DNA of 6,780 nucleotides from Treponema sp. (GTDB taxonomy: Bacteria > Spirochaetota > Spirochaetia > Treponematales > Treponemataceae): NCBI GenBank assembly GCA_017421145.1, contig JAFOTA010000150.1, forward strand, positions 1 to 6,780, given 5' to 3'. Below, in pieces: positions 1 through 6,766 of this stretch. Within the stretch, counting starts at the first letter, position 1; each line of letters opens with the position of its first letter. A model generated the notes under the pieces. The model saw nothing but the letters and a program-made list of their open reading frames with translations. It did not search any database and was not told the DNA's origin. A program made the translations under genes and the position numbers.

Positions 1-1696
1 CTGAAATCTTTTTGAGCTGGTCTCCGATTGTCTTTGACTGCTGTGAAGATGTTTCCGAAAGCTTTCTGATTTCATCTGCAACGACAGAAAATCCCTTTCC
101 TGCTTCACCTGCGTGGGCTGCTTCGATTGCCGCGTTCATTGCAAGGAGGTTGGTCTGCTCGGCGATGCTTGAAATGACGGAGTTCGCTTCCTGCAATGTC
201 TGTGATTCCTGTTCTATAGTCTTTATGAGGTGGTCAACGTCTTCCTGCTTTTTGATGCCCGTCACTGCCTTCTGCTCAAGGTCTTCGAATGCATCCGACA
301 TTTTTGTGACCGAGTTGTTTACGGAATTTATGTTTCCGATCATCTCTTCGATTGCTGATGAAGCCTGTTCCACTGAATCCGTCTGGTTTTCGATCATCCG
401 GTTCAGTGAATCTATGTTCGATGCAATCTGGTTGACCGCGCTTGCCGTCTGGTTTACGGAATTCGTCTGCGTGCTGATCTGGTTTCCCATGGTCTCGATG
501 TTCTGGATGATCTGGGAAATGGAAACCTCCGTGTCTTCTGTGCTTGTGTTGAGCCTGCGTCCCGTGCTGATCAGCTCCACTTTTGAAAGCTTTATGTTTT
601 TCACTATGTCCTGAAGCTTTGATGCAAATTTGTTGAATCCGTTTACGACTTTTCCCACTTCATCGTTCTTCAGGTGCTGGAGCTGAATTCTCTTCGTAAG
701 GTCAGCGTTTCCTTCCGCAATGTCGTTGATTGTCTTCTGGACTACTTTGAGCGGCTTGAGTGCCTTTACGAGCAGAACGGAAATCAATATGACGAGGGTT
801 GTTGCGAACACCGTGCTTCCTGCTATAAGAATCCATGTTACTGATGAAGTGGATATGTCTATCTCTTTTTCGTCAAGGAGGAATTCCACGATCCAGTTCG
901 GTGTGTTCGGGATTCCCTTGAACGTGAGAAGCGTTTTCTTTCCGTTTTTACGTGCCGCCCAGATTGAATCTATTTTTCCCGTAGAATGAGCCTGCTTGAT
1001 GCGTGGCATGAGCGTGGAACTTTCATAGCCGGAGCCCAGCACTTCTTTTTCGTCGTCCACTTTGATTGAAGATGTGATCAGAAGGTCTTCGCCTGAAAAA
1101 AGCTTCATCCCGCCTGTCGTTCCTATCCTTGCGTCCTCTACGATTCTATGTATTGAATCAAGCGAGACGATTCCGGTGAAAAATCCTATGGTCTTTCCGT
1201 CGACTTTCGCGGCCTTACATATATGCACGATAGATTTTCCAGAAACTTTTGACTGAACGGGATTGTCCATGGTCTTGTCTTTCCCGTACTTGATTATGTC
1301 CAGGTAATACTGCCTGTCCGTGACCGTCGTGTTCGTCATGATGTCTGAATTGAAATTTCCTGACTCATCTACGAAAGCCACATAGTCAAATTCCGCGCTC
1401 CTTATGTCTGCACTGGCCTGAAGCCACCGTACGATCTGATCCGGATCTGCGGTCTTTACTACGTCAGCGCTTGTGTATGCATCGAGAAGGCTGTAGAATT
1501 CAGTGATCTTGCTTGAAATCAGCTTGGTATAAGTTTCCGTTATGAATGAACATTCCTCTTCAAAAGTCTTCCGCACGTTCGACCTTGATATGGCCGTTAC
1601 TATGAGAGTCTGACAAACGTTTATGACGACTATCGTAATTGCGGTGATAATTGTTATAGTCCTGACCAAGTTGCTGTTTTTTTGTGAATCTGCCAT
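1..1696 (-). CDS. Methyl-accepting chemotaxis protein with dCache sensor, C-terminus cut by window edge
   Basis: This is a transmembrane chemoreceptor that senses an external ligand and controls CheA/CheW signalling to the flagellar motor. Reading the minus strand from the ATG at 1696 gives 565 codons without a stop. A first membrane segment lies at about residues 13-35. A periplasmic domain of about 250 residues follows, with dCache-type features such as TDRQYY (126-131) and then a DNPV...SGKS stretch. The second membrane segment is at about 286-310 and a HAMP linker at about 311-365. The cytoplasmic coiled coil reaches the highly conserved hairpin tip, where [16 protein letters not shown] begins at residue 512. 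The returning helix is present only as far as the window edge, so roughly the last 100 or more residues, including any C-terminal methylation or CheR-docking sites, are not seen. The start is fixed by GGAGGG 5 nt upstream. The ligand cannot be assigned from sequence. The family call is very secure. Confidence 0.96.
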   Translation of the reverse strand, partial: MADSQKNSNLVRTITIITAITIVVINVCQTLIVTAISRSNVRKTFEEECSFITETYTKLISSKITEFYSLLDAYTSADVVKTADPDQIVRWLQASADIRSAEFDYVAFVDESGNFNSDIMTNTTVTDRQYYLDIIKYGKDKTMDNPVQSKVSGKSIVHICKAAKVDGKTIGFFTGIVSLDSIHRIVEDARIGTTGGMKLFSGEDLLITSSIKVDDEKEVLGSGYESSTLMPRIKQAHSTGKIDSIWAARKNGKKTLLTFKGIPNTPNWIVEFLLDEKEIDISTSSVTWILIAGSTVFATTLVILISVLLVKALKPLKVVQKTINDIAEGNADLTKRIQLQHLKNDEVGKVVNGFNKFASKLQDIVKNIKLSKVELISTGRRLNTSTEDTEVSISQIIQNIETMGNQISTQTNSVNQTASAVNQIASNIDSLNRMIENQTDSVEQASSAIEEMIGNINSVNNSVTKMSDAFEDLEQKAVTGIKKQEDVDHLIKTIEQESQTLQEANSVISSIAEQTNLLAMNAAIEAAHAGEAGKGFSVVADEIRKLSETSSQQSKTIGDQLKKIS

Positions 1697-1701
1697 AAAA
1701 T

Positions 1702-1707
1702 CCCTCC
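1702..1707 (-). promoter_or_regulatory. Ribosome binding site of the chemoreceptor gene
   Basis: GGAGGG on the minus strand sits 5 nt before the ATG at 1696. It decides between that start and an out-of-frame ATG at 1709, which overlaps the GGAGGG and opens only a short unrelated frame. Confidence 0.8.
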
Positions 1708-1761
1708 ATGCAAAAAATTTCAGCCGGTTTTCTAGGGAACTTTGACCCCTCTATCATTTGA

Positions 1762-1789
1762 TTATCGGAATCTGCCGGCAGAAACTGTA
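1762..1789 (-). promoter_or_regulatory. Candidate sigma-28 (FliA-type) promoter for the chemoreceptor
   Basis: On the minus strand TACAGTTT (1789-1782) and TCCGATAA (1769-1762) each match 7 of 8 bases of the enterobacterial FliA consensus TAAAGTTT / GCCGATAA. The spacer is 12 nt against the usual 11. Transcription would begin near 1755, leaving a leader of about 58 nt before the ATG. Chemoreceptor genes are typical sigma-28 targets in motile bacteria, which supports the call. The one-base-longer spacer and the absence of any experiment keep it tentative. Confidence 0.6.
1771..1782. repeat. Perfect 12-bp palindrome inside the promoter spacer
   Basis: TCTGCCGGCAGA reads the same on both strands and is the most GC-rich piece of this AT-rich intergenic region. 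It lies almost exactly between the two putative sigma-28 boxes. It could be an operator half-site pair or simply chance. No known regulator site is recognised. Confidence 0.5.
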
Positions 1790-1846
1790 GGATTATGGTG
1801 AAAATCAACTTTGTAAAAAAATGTAGCTTTTTTAATTAAAATTCAT

Positions 1847-1873
1847 TATATTCTTTTCTATAGAATTAGGAGG
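1847..1873 (+). promoter_or_regulatory. Candidate -10 box and ribosome binding site for the GTPase operon
   Basis: TATATT (1847-1852) is a 5/6 match to a sigma-70 -10 box, but no convincing -35 lies 16-18 nt upstream. A-tracts and the palindrome TTTTAATTAAAA (1830-1841) precede it. The ribosome binding site AGGAGG (1868-1873) is strong, 8 nt before the ATG at 1882. A second palindrome, TTCTATAGAA (1856-1865), would cover the predicted transcription start and could be an operator. The promoter is weakly supported. The ribosome binding site is well supported. Confidence 0.4.
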
Positions 1874-1881
1874 CTTTTGAT

Positions 1882-3177
1882 ATGGCAAAGAGTTTGACCC
1901 CGATGACGCTTTTGTGCGGATATCTTGGAGCTGGTAAGACGACGCTTTTGAACCAGGTTTTGAGCAATCAAAAAGGATATAAGGTTGCCGTCATCGTCAA
2001 TGACATAGGCGAGGTTAACGTTGATGCCAAGCTGATTGCCGACGGAGCGAAAATCACCGACACAAGCGACATAGTTCCGCTTACAAACGGATGCATCTGC
2101 TGCACTTTGAAAAGCGAGCTTGCGCAGAATATAGAAAACCTGATCAAGACCAAAAAATATGATTACATAATGATTGAGGCTTCCGGTGTCTGCGAGCCTA
2201 TGCCTATTGCACAGGAACTTGAGATGATCAGGAACGGAAAGCTTGACAACGTCGTGGGTGTGGTCGATGCGGCGCGCCTTGTGGATGAGTTTGCCGGCGG
2301 TGACAAGCTTCTTGACAAAAAGGATGAGGAAGACATCGAGTCCCTTCTCGTACAGCAGATTGAATTCTGTTCTACGCTCGTAATCAATAAGAAAGATTTG
2401 GTCACTGAAGATCAGTTCAAGAAAGTCCGCAAGGTGATTGAAGTGCTCCACCCGGGCGTGAAGATTATAGAAACCGATCACGGAAAGGTCGATGTGGGTG
2501 AAATACTCTCAACGTCAAGCTTTGATTTTGAAACCGTATATGCAAGCGCAGGATGGTGCAAGCAGCTTGAAGAAGGTGAAATCGACGACGATGATGATGA
2601 CGATCACGATGAACACGGACACCATGACGGACATGAGCATCATCATGAAGAACACCATGACCATGAAGATGAAGAAGAACATGAGCACCACCATCACCAT
2701 GATGAAGATGAAGACGGGCATGAACATCACCACCACCATGATGAAGATGAGCATGAGCACGGACACCATCACCATCATCACGAGCACAGGCATGAGGGCG
2801 AATCGGAAGATGAATATGGAATCGGAACCTTCATATATTACCGCCGCGTTCCTTTTGACCGCCAGAAGCTCGATGAATTTGCGAACAAGTGGCCGAAGAA
2901 CATAATCCGTTGCAAGGGACTCATTTGGTTCGCCGATGAACCTGAGATGGCATGGGTTTTTGAAACTTCAGGCCGTCAGATTCAGGCAGGATACAGCGGA
3001 CAGTGGATCGCAACGCTTCCTTCAGACGAACAGAAAAAAATCCTTGAGCAGAATCCTCAGATCAAGGCGGAATGGGATGAAAAAGTCGGTGACCGCATGA
3101 TAAAGCTTTGCGTTATCGGACAGAAGCTCGACAAAAAAGCAATCTCAGCTGATCTGGATGCTTGTCTGGCAAAGTAA
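1882..3177 (+). CDS. COG0523 (CobW/ZNG1-like) GTPase with His-rich metal-binding loop; putative zinc metallochaperone
   Basis: This is a cytoplasmic G3E-family P-loop GTPase of the kind thought to deliver metal ions, often zinc, to client proteins. The Walker A motif GYLGAGKT is at residues 13-20 and the family-defining metal-binding GCICC motif (Cys71, Cys73, Cys74) follows. A Walker-B-region EASGVCEP is at 99-106 and the guanine-specificity motif NKKD at 169-172. Residues 234-305 form an acidic, histidine-rich insert with 33 histidines. It separates the GTPase domain from a normal CobW C-terminal domain (about 311-431), seen from the YRRVPFD, WP, RCKGLIWFA and GQW landmarks. At 431 aa it is longer than a minimal member because of the insert. 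The start has AGGAGG 8 nt upstream. It is the first gene of a probable operon with the deacetylase and tsaD. No cobalamin genes are nearby, so a role in B12 synthesis is unlikely. The family is certain, but metal and client are inferred. Confidence 0.95.
   Translation: MAKSLTPMTLLCGYLGAGKTTLLNQVLSNQKGYKVAVIVNDIGEVNVDAKLIADGAKITDTSDIVPLTNGCICCTLKSELAQNIENLIKTKKYDYIMIEASGVCEPMPIAQELEMIRNGKLDNVVGVVDAARLVDEFAGGDKLLDKKDEEDIESLLVQQIEFCSTLVINKKDLVTEDQFKKVRKVIEVLHPGVKIIETDHGKVDVGEILSTSSFDFETVYASAGWCKQLEEGEIDDDDDDDHDEHGHHDGHEHHHEEHHDHEDEEEHEHHHHHDEDEDGHEHHHHHDEDEHEHGHHHHHHEHRHEGESEDEYGIGTFIYYRRVPFDRQKLDEFANKWPKNIIRCKGLIWFADEPEMAWVFETSGRQIQAGYSGQWIATLPSDEQKKILEQNPQIKAEWDEKVGDRMIKLCVIGQKLDKKAISADLDACLAK
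2680..2751 (+). repeat. Imperfect 39-bp tandem repeat encoding HEHHHHHDEDE in the GTPase gene
   Basis: Residues 267-277 and 280-290 of the GTPase are the same 11-residue string HEHHHHHDEDE, 13 residues apart. The two 33-nt copies (2680-2712 and 2719-2751) differ at only four positions, all synonymous third-base changes. This points to a tandem duplication kept under protein-level selection within the larger His/Asp/Glu-rich tract at 2581-2796. Confidence 0.8.
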
Positions 3178-4280
3178 AAGTGGCTCAGACAAAAAAAAGA
3201 ACCGTAAGAAAAACAAGCGGTAAAACGTCAGGAAAAGTTTCCGGGGGCTCAAGAAAAAAGACGGCGGTAAAGCTTGACGGAAAAGCCGTTGCGCTTGCCG
3301 TTGCCTTTATACTTTTGTTTTGTGCTGCGGTCCTTTTGTTCGCATGCATAAAAGTAAGCTCCGGGAACGCTCAGGCTCCTTCATCTGAAGTCAATGCTCC
3401 CGTGGTCAAGGATGAAACGCCCGTTCAGCCGGATTTGAAAAAAGAAGATCCTCTTCCTGTAGATTCAGGTTCCGGGAAAAATCAGGCCGAAAGCCTTCCT
3501 CCTGAAAATCCTCCGGTCGAAACTGTTCCTGAAGAAAAAACGGATGCAGAAAAAAAATCTTCCGGCACATTCAGTTTTCCTCCTGCAAAAAACGCCGCGA
3601 AAATCTGCTTCGTAATCGACGATGCGGGGCTTAACGTTGAGAATGTCAGGCGGTATGCAAGCCTTCCTTTTCCTATAACCATAGCCGTTCTTCCGAAACT
3701 CTCGCAGTCGGCGGAATGTGCTTCATTGGTCAAATCTTATGGGAAGGAACTGATTTTGCACCAGCCGATGCAGGCGCATGACTATTCAAGCGGAACGACT
3801 CCCGATCCCGGACCTGGAGCAATCTTACCGGACATGGAGCCTGGAACCGTGTCTTCGGTCATGGATTCGAACTTCCTTGAAATAAGCGGCGCAAAGGGAT
3901 TCAACAACCATGAAGGATCCCTCATAACGGAAAGCCGTGAGATTATGGAAACCGTCCTTTCGTTTGCAAAAGACAGGGGAATCTATTTCCTTGATTCAAG
4001 GACCACTGCCTCAAGCTCGGTTCCTGAAATTGCAGCTGAAAAGGGGCTTCCGTACATTGCACGCTTCGCTCCGTTTTTGGACAATGCCGTTGACAGGGAT
4101 CAGATGCTGGAACAGATACGAAAGGGACTTGAAGTTGCAAACCGTGACGGATATGCTGTGATGATCGGACATGTCGATAAATCCGTTGAAATCTTGCCGG
4201 CTCTTCTTGAAGAGGTATATGCGGAACTTGTGGAATGCGGCTATGTCTTGACAACGCCTTCGTCTTTGGATTTAAATTGA
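3162..4280 (+). CDS. Membrane-anchored divergent polysaccharide deacetylase (YibQ / Polysacc_deac_2 family)
   Basis: This is a putative NodB-fold, metal-dependent carbohydrate deacetylase acting outside the inner membrane. The true substrate of this family is not established. The protein has a strongly basic N-terminal tail (1-41) with KTSG/KTSG/KVSG repeats, one membrane segment (about 42-63), a Pro/Glu-rich linker (about 66-145), and the catalytic domain from about 148 to the end. Family landmarks are VIDDAG (151-156), LHQPM (His200), NHEGS (249-253), FLDSRT (276-281) and IGH (335-337). The Asp153/Asp154 and His residues are likely metal ligands. There is no in-frame ATG. The frame opens after a stop at 3150, so translation starts at TTG 3162, overlapping the GTPase gene by 16 nt, or at GTG 3180, 2 nt after its stop. 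Neither has a clear ribosome binding site, which suggests translational coupling. The family call is confident, the exact start is not. Confidence 0.88.
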   Translation: MSGKVKVAQTKKRTVRKTSGKTSGKVSGGSRKKTAVKLDGKAVALAVAFILLFCAAVLLFACIKVSSGNAQAPSSEVNAPVVKDETPVQPDLKKEDPLPVDSGSGKNQAESLPPENPPVETVPEEKTDAEKKSSGTFSFPPAKNAAKICFVIDDAGLNVENVRRYASLPFPITIAVLPKLSQSAECASLVKSYGKELILHQPMQAHDYSSGTTPDPGPGAILPDMEPGTVSSVMDSNFLEISGAKGFNNHEGSLITESREIMETVLSFAKDRGIYFLDSRTTASSSVPEIAAEKGLPYIARFAPFLDNAVDRDQMLEQIRKGLEVANRDGYAVMIGHVDKSVEILPALLEEVYAELVECGYVLTTPSSLDLN

Positions 4281-4317
4281 CGTGCATTGGAATTTTTGTG
4301 TTTTTGGAGTCAGGTAG

Positions 4318-5355
4318 ATGAAAGTTTTGGGAATAGAAAGCTCTTGTGATGAAACTGCATGTGCGGTCGTTGAGGACGGACACAATATCATAAGCAATGT
4401 GGTTGCCACTCAGATTCCGTTCCATCAGATTTACAAAGGCGTGGTACCGGAGATTGCAAGCCGTAAGCATGCCGAGTGGATTCTTCCGGTTGTAAGGCAG
4501 GCGGTCGATGAAGCAGGAATCTCCCTTTCCGACATTGATGCTATTGCCGCTACGAACAGACCCGGACTCATGGGATCCCTTCTCGTGGGGCTTTCATTCG
4601 GTAAAACCTTGGCCTGGTCGCTTGGAAAACCGTTCATTGCCGTAAACCACATGCTCGGTCATATGTATGCTGCACATCTTGCTAATGACATTCAATATCC
4701 GTACATAGGGCTTCTTGTCAGCGGAGGACATACGATAATCGCAAAGGTGAACGGATTCGATGACCTTGAGGTTCTTGGCACGACGATCGATGACAGCGTT
4801 GGGGAAGCTTTCGACAAAGTGGCCAAGTATTATGACTTGGGATATCCGGGAGGAGTCATAATAGACAAGCTTTCAAAAGAAGGCGATCCTTCTGCTTTTT
4901 CCTTTCCTGTTCCGAAGATGGACAAGGGAGACCACCGCTATGACGTTTCGTTCAGCGGATTGAAAACAGCCGTCATACATCAGGCAGAAACTTTTTTGAA
5001 CGAAGGCCATGAGCTTAAGGTTTCCGACATTGCAGCTTCATTTCAGGAAACAGCATGCAGGACCCTTGTTTCAAGGCTTATGCGTGCCGTTGAGGACACA
5101 GGAATCAAAACCGTGGTTGCGGGCGGCGGTGTGGCGGCAAATTCACGTCTCAGGGAAATGCTTTCCGAGCATGGTGACGTAAAATGCATTTTCCCTCCTC
5201 TGAAACTCTGCGGTGACAACGGAGCCATGATTGCCGGAGTCGCATATCATTTCCTGAAGAGGGGAGAAACAAGCCCGCTCAATACAACCGCATGCGCAAG
5301 GATTCCTCAGTTCAAGCGTGGACTTGCAAACCTTGAGGCATTCGGAAGAAGATAA
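4318..5355 (+). CDS. tsaD: tRNA N6-adenosine threonylcarbamoyltransferase TsaD
   Basis: TsaD transfers the threonylcarbamoyl group from threonylcarbamoyl-AMP to A37 of ANN-decoding tRNAs, making t6A. In bacteria it works with TsaB and TsaE, and TsaC/Sua5 supplies the intermediate. None of these partners is in this window. The 345-aa length is normal for the family. Visible landmarks are GIESSCDETA (5-14), HAEWILP (51-57), NRPGLMGSL (80-88), the metal-binding pair His111/His115 in NHMLGH, the nucleotide-binding LVSGGHT (133-139), GEAFDKVA (162-169), SFSGLKTAV, AGGGVAANS and CGDNGAM with metal ligand Asp300. All key residues seem intact. The start has GGAG at 4306-4309, 8 nt upstream of the ATG. 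The gene lies 37 nt after the deacetylase with no terminator or good promoter between them, so it is probably the last gene of the GTPase-led operon. It ends 7 nt from the convergent GNAT gene. Confidence 0.98.
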   Translation: MKVLGIESSCDETACAVVEDGHNIISNVVATQIPFHQIYKGVVPEIASRKHAEWILPVVRQAVDEAGISLSDIDAIAATNRPGLMGSLLVGLSFGKTLAWSLGKPFIAVNHMLGHMYAAHLANDIQYPYIGLLVSGGHTIIAKVNGFDDLEVLGTTIDDSVGEAFDKVAKYYDLGYPGGVIIDKLSKEGDPSAFSFPVPKMDKGDHRYDVSFSGLKTAVIHQAETFLNEGHELKVSDIAASFQETACRTLVSRLMRAVEDTGIKTVVAGGGVAANSRLREMLSEHGDVKCIFPPLKLCGDNGAMIAGVAYHFLKRGETSPLNTTACARIPQFKRGLANLEAFGRR

Positions 5356-5362
5356 ACGGTTT

Positions 5363-5815
5363 TTACAAGGAAAGAATCATCCCGGCATCGTTCTGTGAAA
5401 ATCCAAGCGAAGCATACAAAGGCCGTCCGGCATCCGTCGAGTCAAGGCTGATTTCGGTCACACCCTTTGATTTTGCTTCCGCTATAAGGACTGAACACAT
5501 TTTGTCCGCAATTTTTTTACGCCTGTATTCCTTTTTAACGTACACGTTCATAAGGTGCGCACGTTTACCGGTCGGATGGTCATAGGTCGGCATGACGGTG
5601 ACATAGCTGATCGATGCGCATCCGACAATCTTATCTCCGTCCTTTGCAAAAACGGTCGTCTGGTCGCCGATTAAAAAATACCCACGCGAACATTCGATGA
5701 GCTTTTCATCAAACGGAACGTCATCTGGAATTGAATTCACGATCCTGAGCATTTCAAGCCTTATGTCCATCAAATCTTCAATATCATCTTTCGAAGCCCT
5801 GCATATCTCTATCAT
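5363..5815 (-). CDS. GNAT-family N-acetyltransferase
   Basis: This 150-aa protein is a small cytoplasmic GNAT acetyltransferase, expected to move an acetyl group from acetyl-CoA to an unknown amine substrate. An N-terminal strand-helix part (residues 1-50) is followed by the core. The segment HPTGKRAHLMNVYVKKEYRR (80-99) contains the beta4 strand and the start of the acetyl-CoA pyrophosphate loop. SLDSTDAGRPLYASLGF (123-139) is the characteristic C-terminal helix-strand of this subfamily, which I recognise from Clostridia and related bacteria. The loop reads RRKKIA (98-103) where R-x-x-G-x-A/G is expected, so the usual glycine is a lysine (Lys101), and activity may be altered. AGGAG lies 6 nt before the ATG and overlaps the stop codon of the metallophosphoesterase gene, so the two form one operon. 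The substrate cannot be predicted. Confidence 0.9.
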   Translation of the reverse strand: MIEICRASKDDIEDLMDIRLEMLRIVNSIPDDVPFDEKLIECSRGYFLIGDQTTVFAKDGDKIVGCASISYVTVMPTYDHPTGKRAHLMNVYVKKEYRRKKIADKMCSVLIAEAKSKGVTEISLDSTDAGRPLYASLGFSQNDAGMILSL

Positions 5816-5824
5816 AAAAATCTC

Positions 5825-6643
5825 CTATTTAAGTTCCAGAATTACAATTTCCGGGTGGTTGAAAAATCTTGGCAGCGGAGTGCTTTCCCTTGCAAGCCCC
5901 CGGCTCACTTCCATGAGGCTTCCGTTGGAAAGCGTGTAGATTCCGCTCACATATTTTGCCATGAATCCTTGATCCGGTGCAAAGAGACCCCTGTTCAAAA
6001 AAGGAATCCTTATTTGTCCGGCGTGCGCGTGTCCGGTCAAAATCAAATCAAAATCATACTGCTCGTACACAGAGACTTTTTCTGGCCTGTGGCTCACGAG
6101 GATTTTAAAATGCGGCTCTTCAGTGAGTGCATGAGCACGGTCAATCTGTTTTTTCCATTCGCTTTCGGTCATTGAAACCGGATCGTCCACACCGCATATA
6201 TCCAGATCAAGCCCGCCGATTGAAATGGTCTTGCAGTCTCCTTCAAGTACATGGACACCTGCGTTGCGAACCCAGTCCTTCATTTCGGAAGCGCGTCCGC
6301 TCCAGAATTCATGATTTCCTGTGACATAAAAGCAAGGATATTTTTTTACAAGGTGTTCGATAAGTTTTTGTGCGTTTCCGTCGGGTATCTTGTCATCAAA
6401 AATATCTCCTGCGAGGATGGCAATATCCGGTTTCTCACTATCGATTCTTTTTGCAAGCCAGATTTGGTCTTTTCCATAAAAACAAGAGTGAAGGTCCGTA
6501 ATCAAGACGATCCTTACATCAACGTTATTTTTACCGTGAGCGTTGACCGTAATTTTTTCAGTAACAGGAATCCAGGACAAAAAAATCCACGCGGCCAGAA
6601 AAACTAAAACTGCAATCAGTACCGCAGCCTTTTTCTTCCTCAT
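5825..6643 (-). CDS. Membrane-anchored metallophosphoesterase (COG1408, YkuE/YaeI-like)
   Basis: This is a calcineurin-like phosphoesterase that should hydrolyse a phosphoester with a two-metal centre. Relatives such as YaeI and YkuE act on phosphodiester or lipid-linked substrates, but the substrate here is unknown. Residues 6-25 form one N-terminal membrane segment after a KKK cluster, which places the catalytic domain outside the cytoplasm or makes this an uncleaved signal anchor. The metal-binding motifs are complete and in order: DLH (50-52), GDIFDD (79-84), GNHEFW (109-114), SHRP with His185, and GHAHAGQ (204-210), a mild variant of the usual GHTHGGQ. The 272-aa length is typical. The start has AGGAGG (6651-6656) 7 nt upstream and a strong promoter beyond it. 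Its stop codon overlaps the ribosome binding site of the downstream acetyltransferase gene, so the two are translated from one message. Confidence 0.93.
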   Translation of the reverse strand: MRKKKAAVLIAVLVFLAAWIFLSWIPVTEKITVNAHGKNNVDVRIVLITDLHSCFYGKDQIWLAKRIDSEKPDIAILAGDIFDDKIPDGNAQKLIEHLVKKYPCFYVTGNHEFWSGRASEMKDWVRNAGVHVLEGDCKTISIGGLDLDICGVDDPVSMTESEWKKQIDRAHALTEEPHFKILVSHRPEKVSVYEQYDFDLILTGHAHAGQIRIPFLNRGLFAPDQGFMAKYVSGIYTLSNGSLMEVSRGLARESTPLPRFFNHPEIVILELK

Positions 6644-6673
6644 GCATCATCCTCCTCTGCTTAGGTTTGGTTC

Positions 6674-6702
6674 AGTATATGTTCATGGTCACGGCAGGTC
6701 AA
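6674..6702 (-). promoter_or_regulatory. Sigma-70 promoter of the metallophosphoesterase-acetyltransferase operon
   Basis: On the minus strand TTGACC (6702-6697) and TATACT (6679-6674) each match 5 of 6 consensus bases and are separated by exactly 17 nt. Transcription should start near 6667, giving a short leader of about 23 nt that holds the AGGAGG ribosome binding site. This is the best housekeeping promoter in the window. Confidence 0.75.
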
Positions 6703-6748
6703 GCCTGAGCTTATAATTTGAATATATTGGCATTTTCAATTTTGCATG

Positions 6749-6766
6749 TTATCATGTAGCTGATAA
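6749..6766. repeat. Short inverted repeat near the right edge
   Basis: TTATCA (6749-6754) and TGATAA (6761-6766) are perfect inverted arms around 6 nt. The layout resembles a dimeric regulator site, but no family is recognised. The surrounding 6703-6780 stretch is AT-rich and non-coding as far as can be seen. It also holds a perfect TATAAT on the plus strand (6712-6717) with no matching -35, so a rightward gene beyond the window is possible but unproven. Confidence 0.35.

Noticed and set aside
12..614. A 200-codon plus-strand open frame
   Set aside because: It is antisense to the chemoreceptor signalling domain, which reads perfectly on the minus strand. Its Ser/Phe/Met-rich composition is that of a shadow frame.
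1742..1765. TTGACC with a downstream GATTAT as a sigma-70 promoter for the GTPase operon
   Set aside because: The spacing is only 12 nt and nothing resembling a -10 box sits 16-18 nt downstream.
1560..1808. An 82-codon minus-strand open frame covering the start of the chemoreceptor
   Set aside because: It is in another frame from the chemoreceptor, resembles no family I know, and its span covers the promoter and the chemoreceptor N-terminus.
1858..2481. A 207-codon minus-strand open frame
   Set aside because: It lies opposite the GTPase domain, whose motifs are all intact, and shows no recognisable domain or good ribosome binding site.
2492..2905. A 137-codon plus-strand frame rich in Met and Thr, and a Met/Val-rich minus-strand frame opposite it
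   Set aside because: Both are frame-shifted readings of the GAT/CAT/GAA repeats that encode the histidine-rich loop.
1882..3177. Reading the GTPase as the cobalamin-biosynthesis protein CobW
   Set aside because: The family name is historical. No cobalamin genes are present, and the histidine-rich loop fits a metal-homeostasis member better.
3943..4470. A 175-codon minus-strand open frame
   Set aside because: It spans the end of the deacetylase gene and the start of tsaD on the opposite strand. Both are clearly coding on the plus strand.
5354..5366. AAACGGTTTTT as a possible terminator between tsaD and the GNAT gene
   Set aside because: The arms AAAC and GTTT leave only one base for a loop and the stem is too short and weak to act as an intrinsic terminator.
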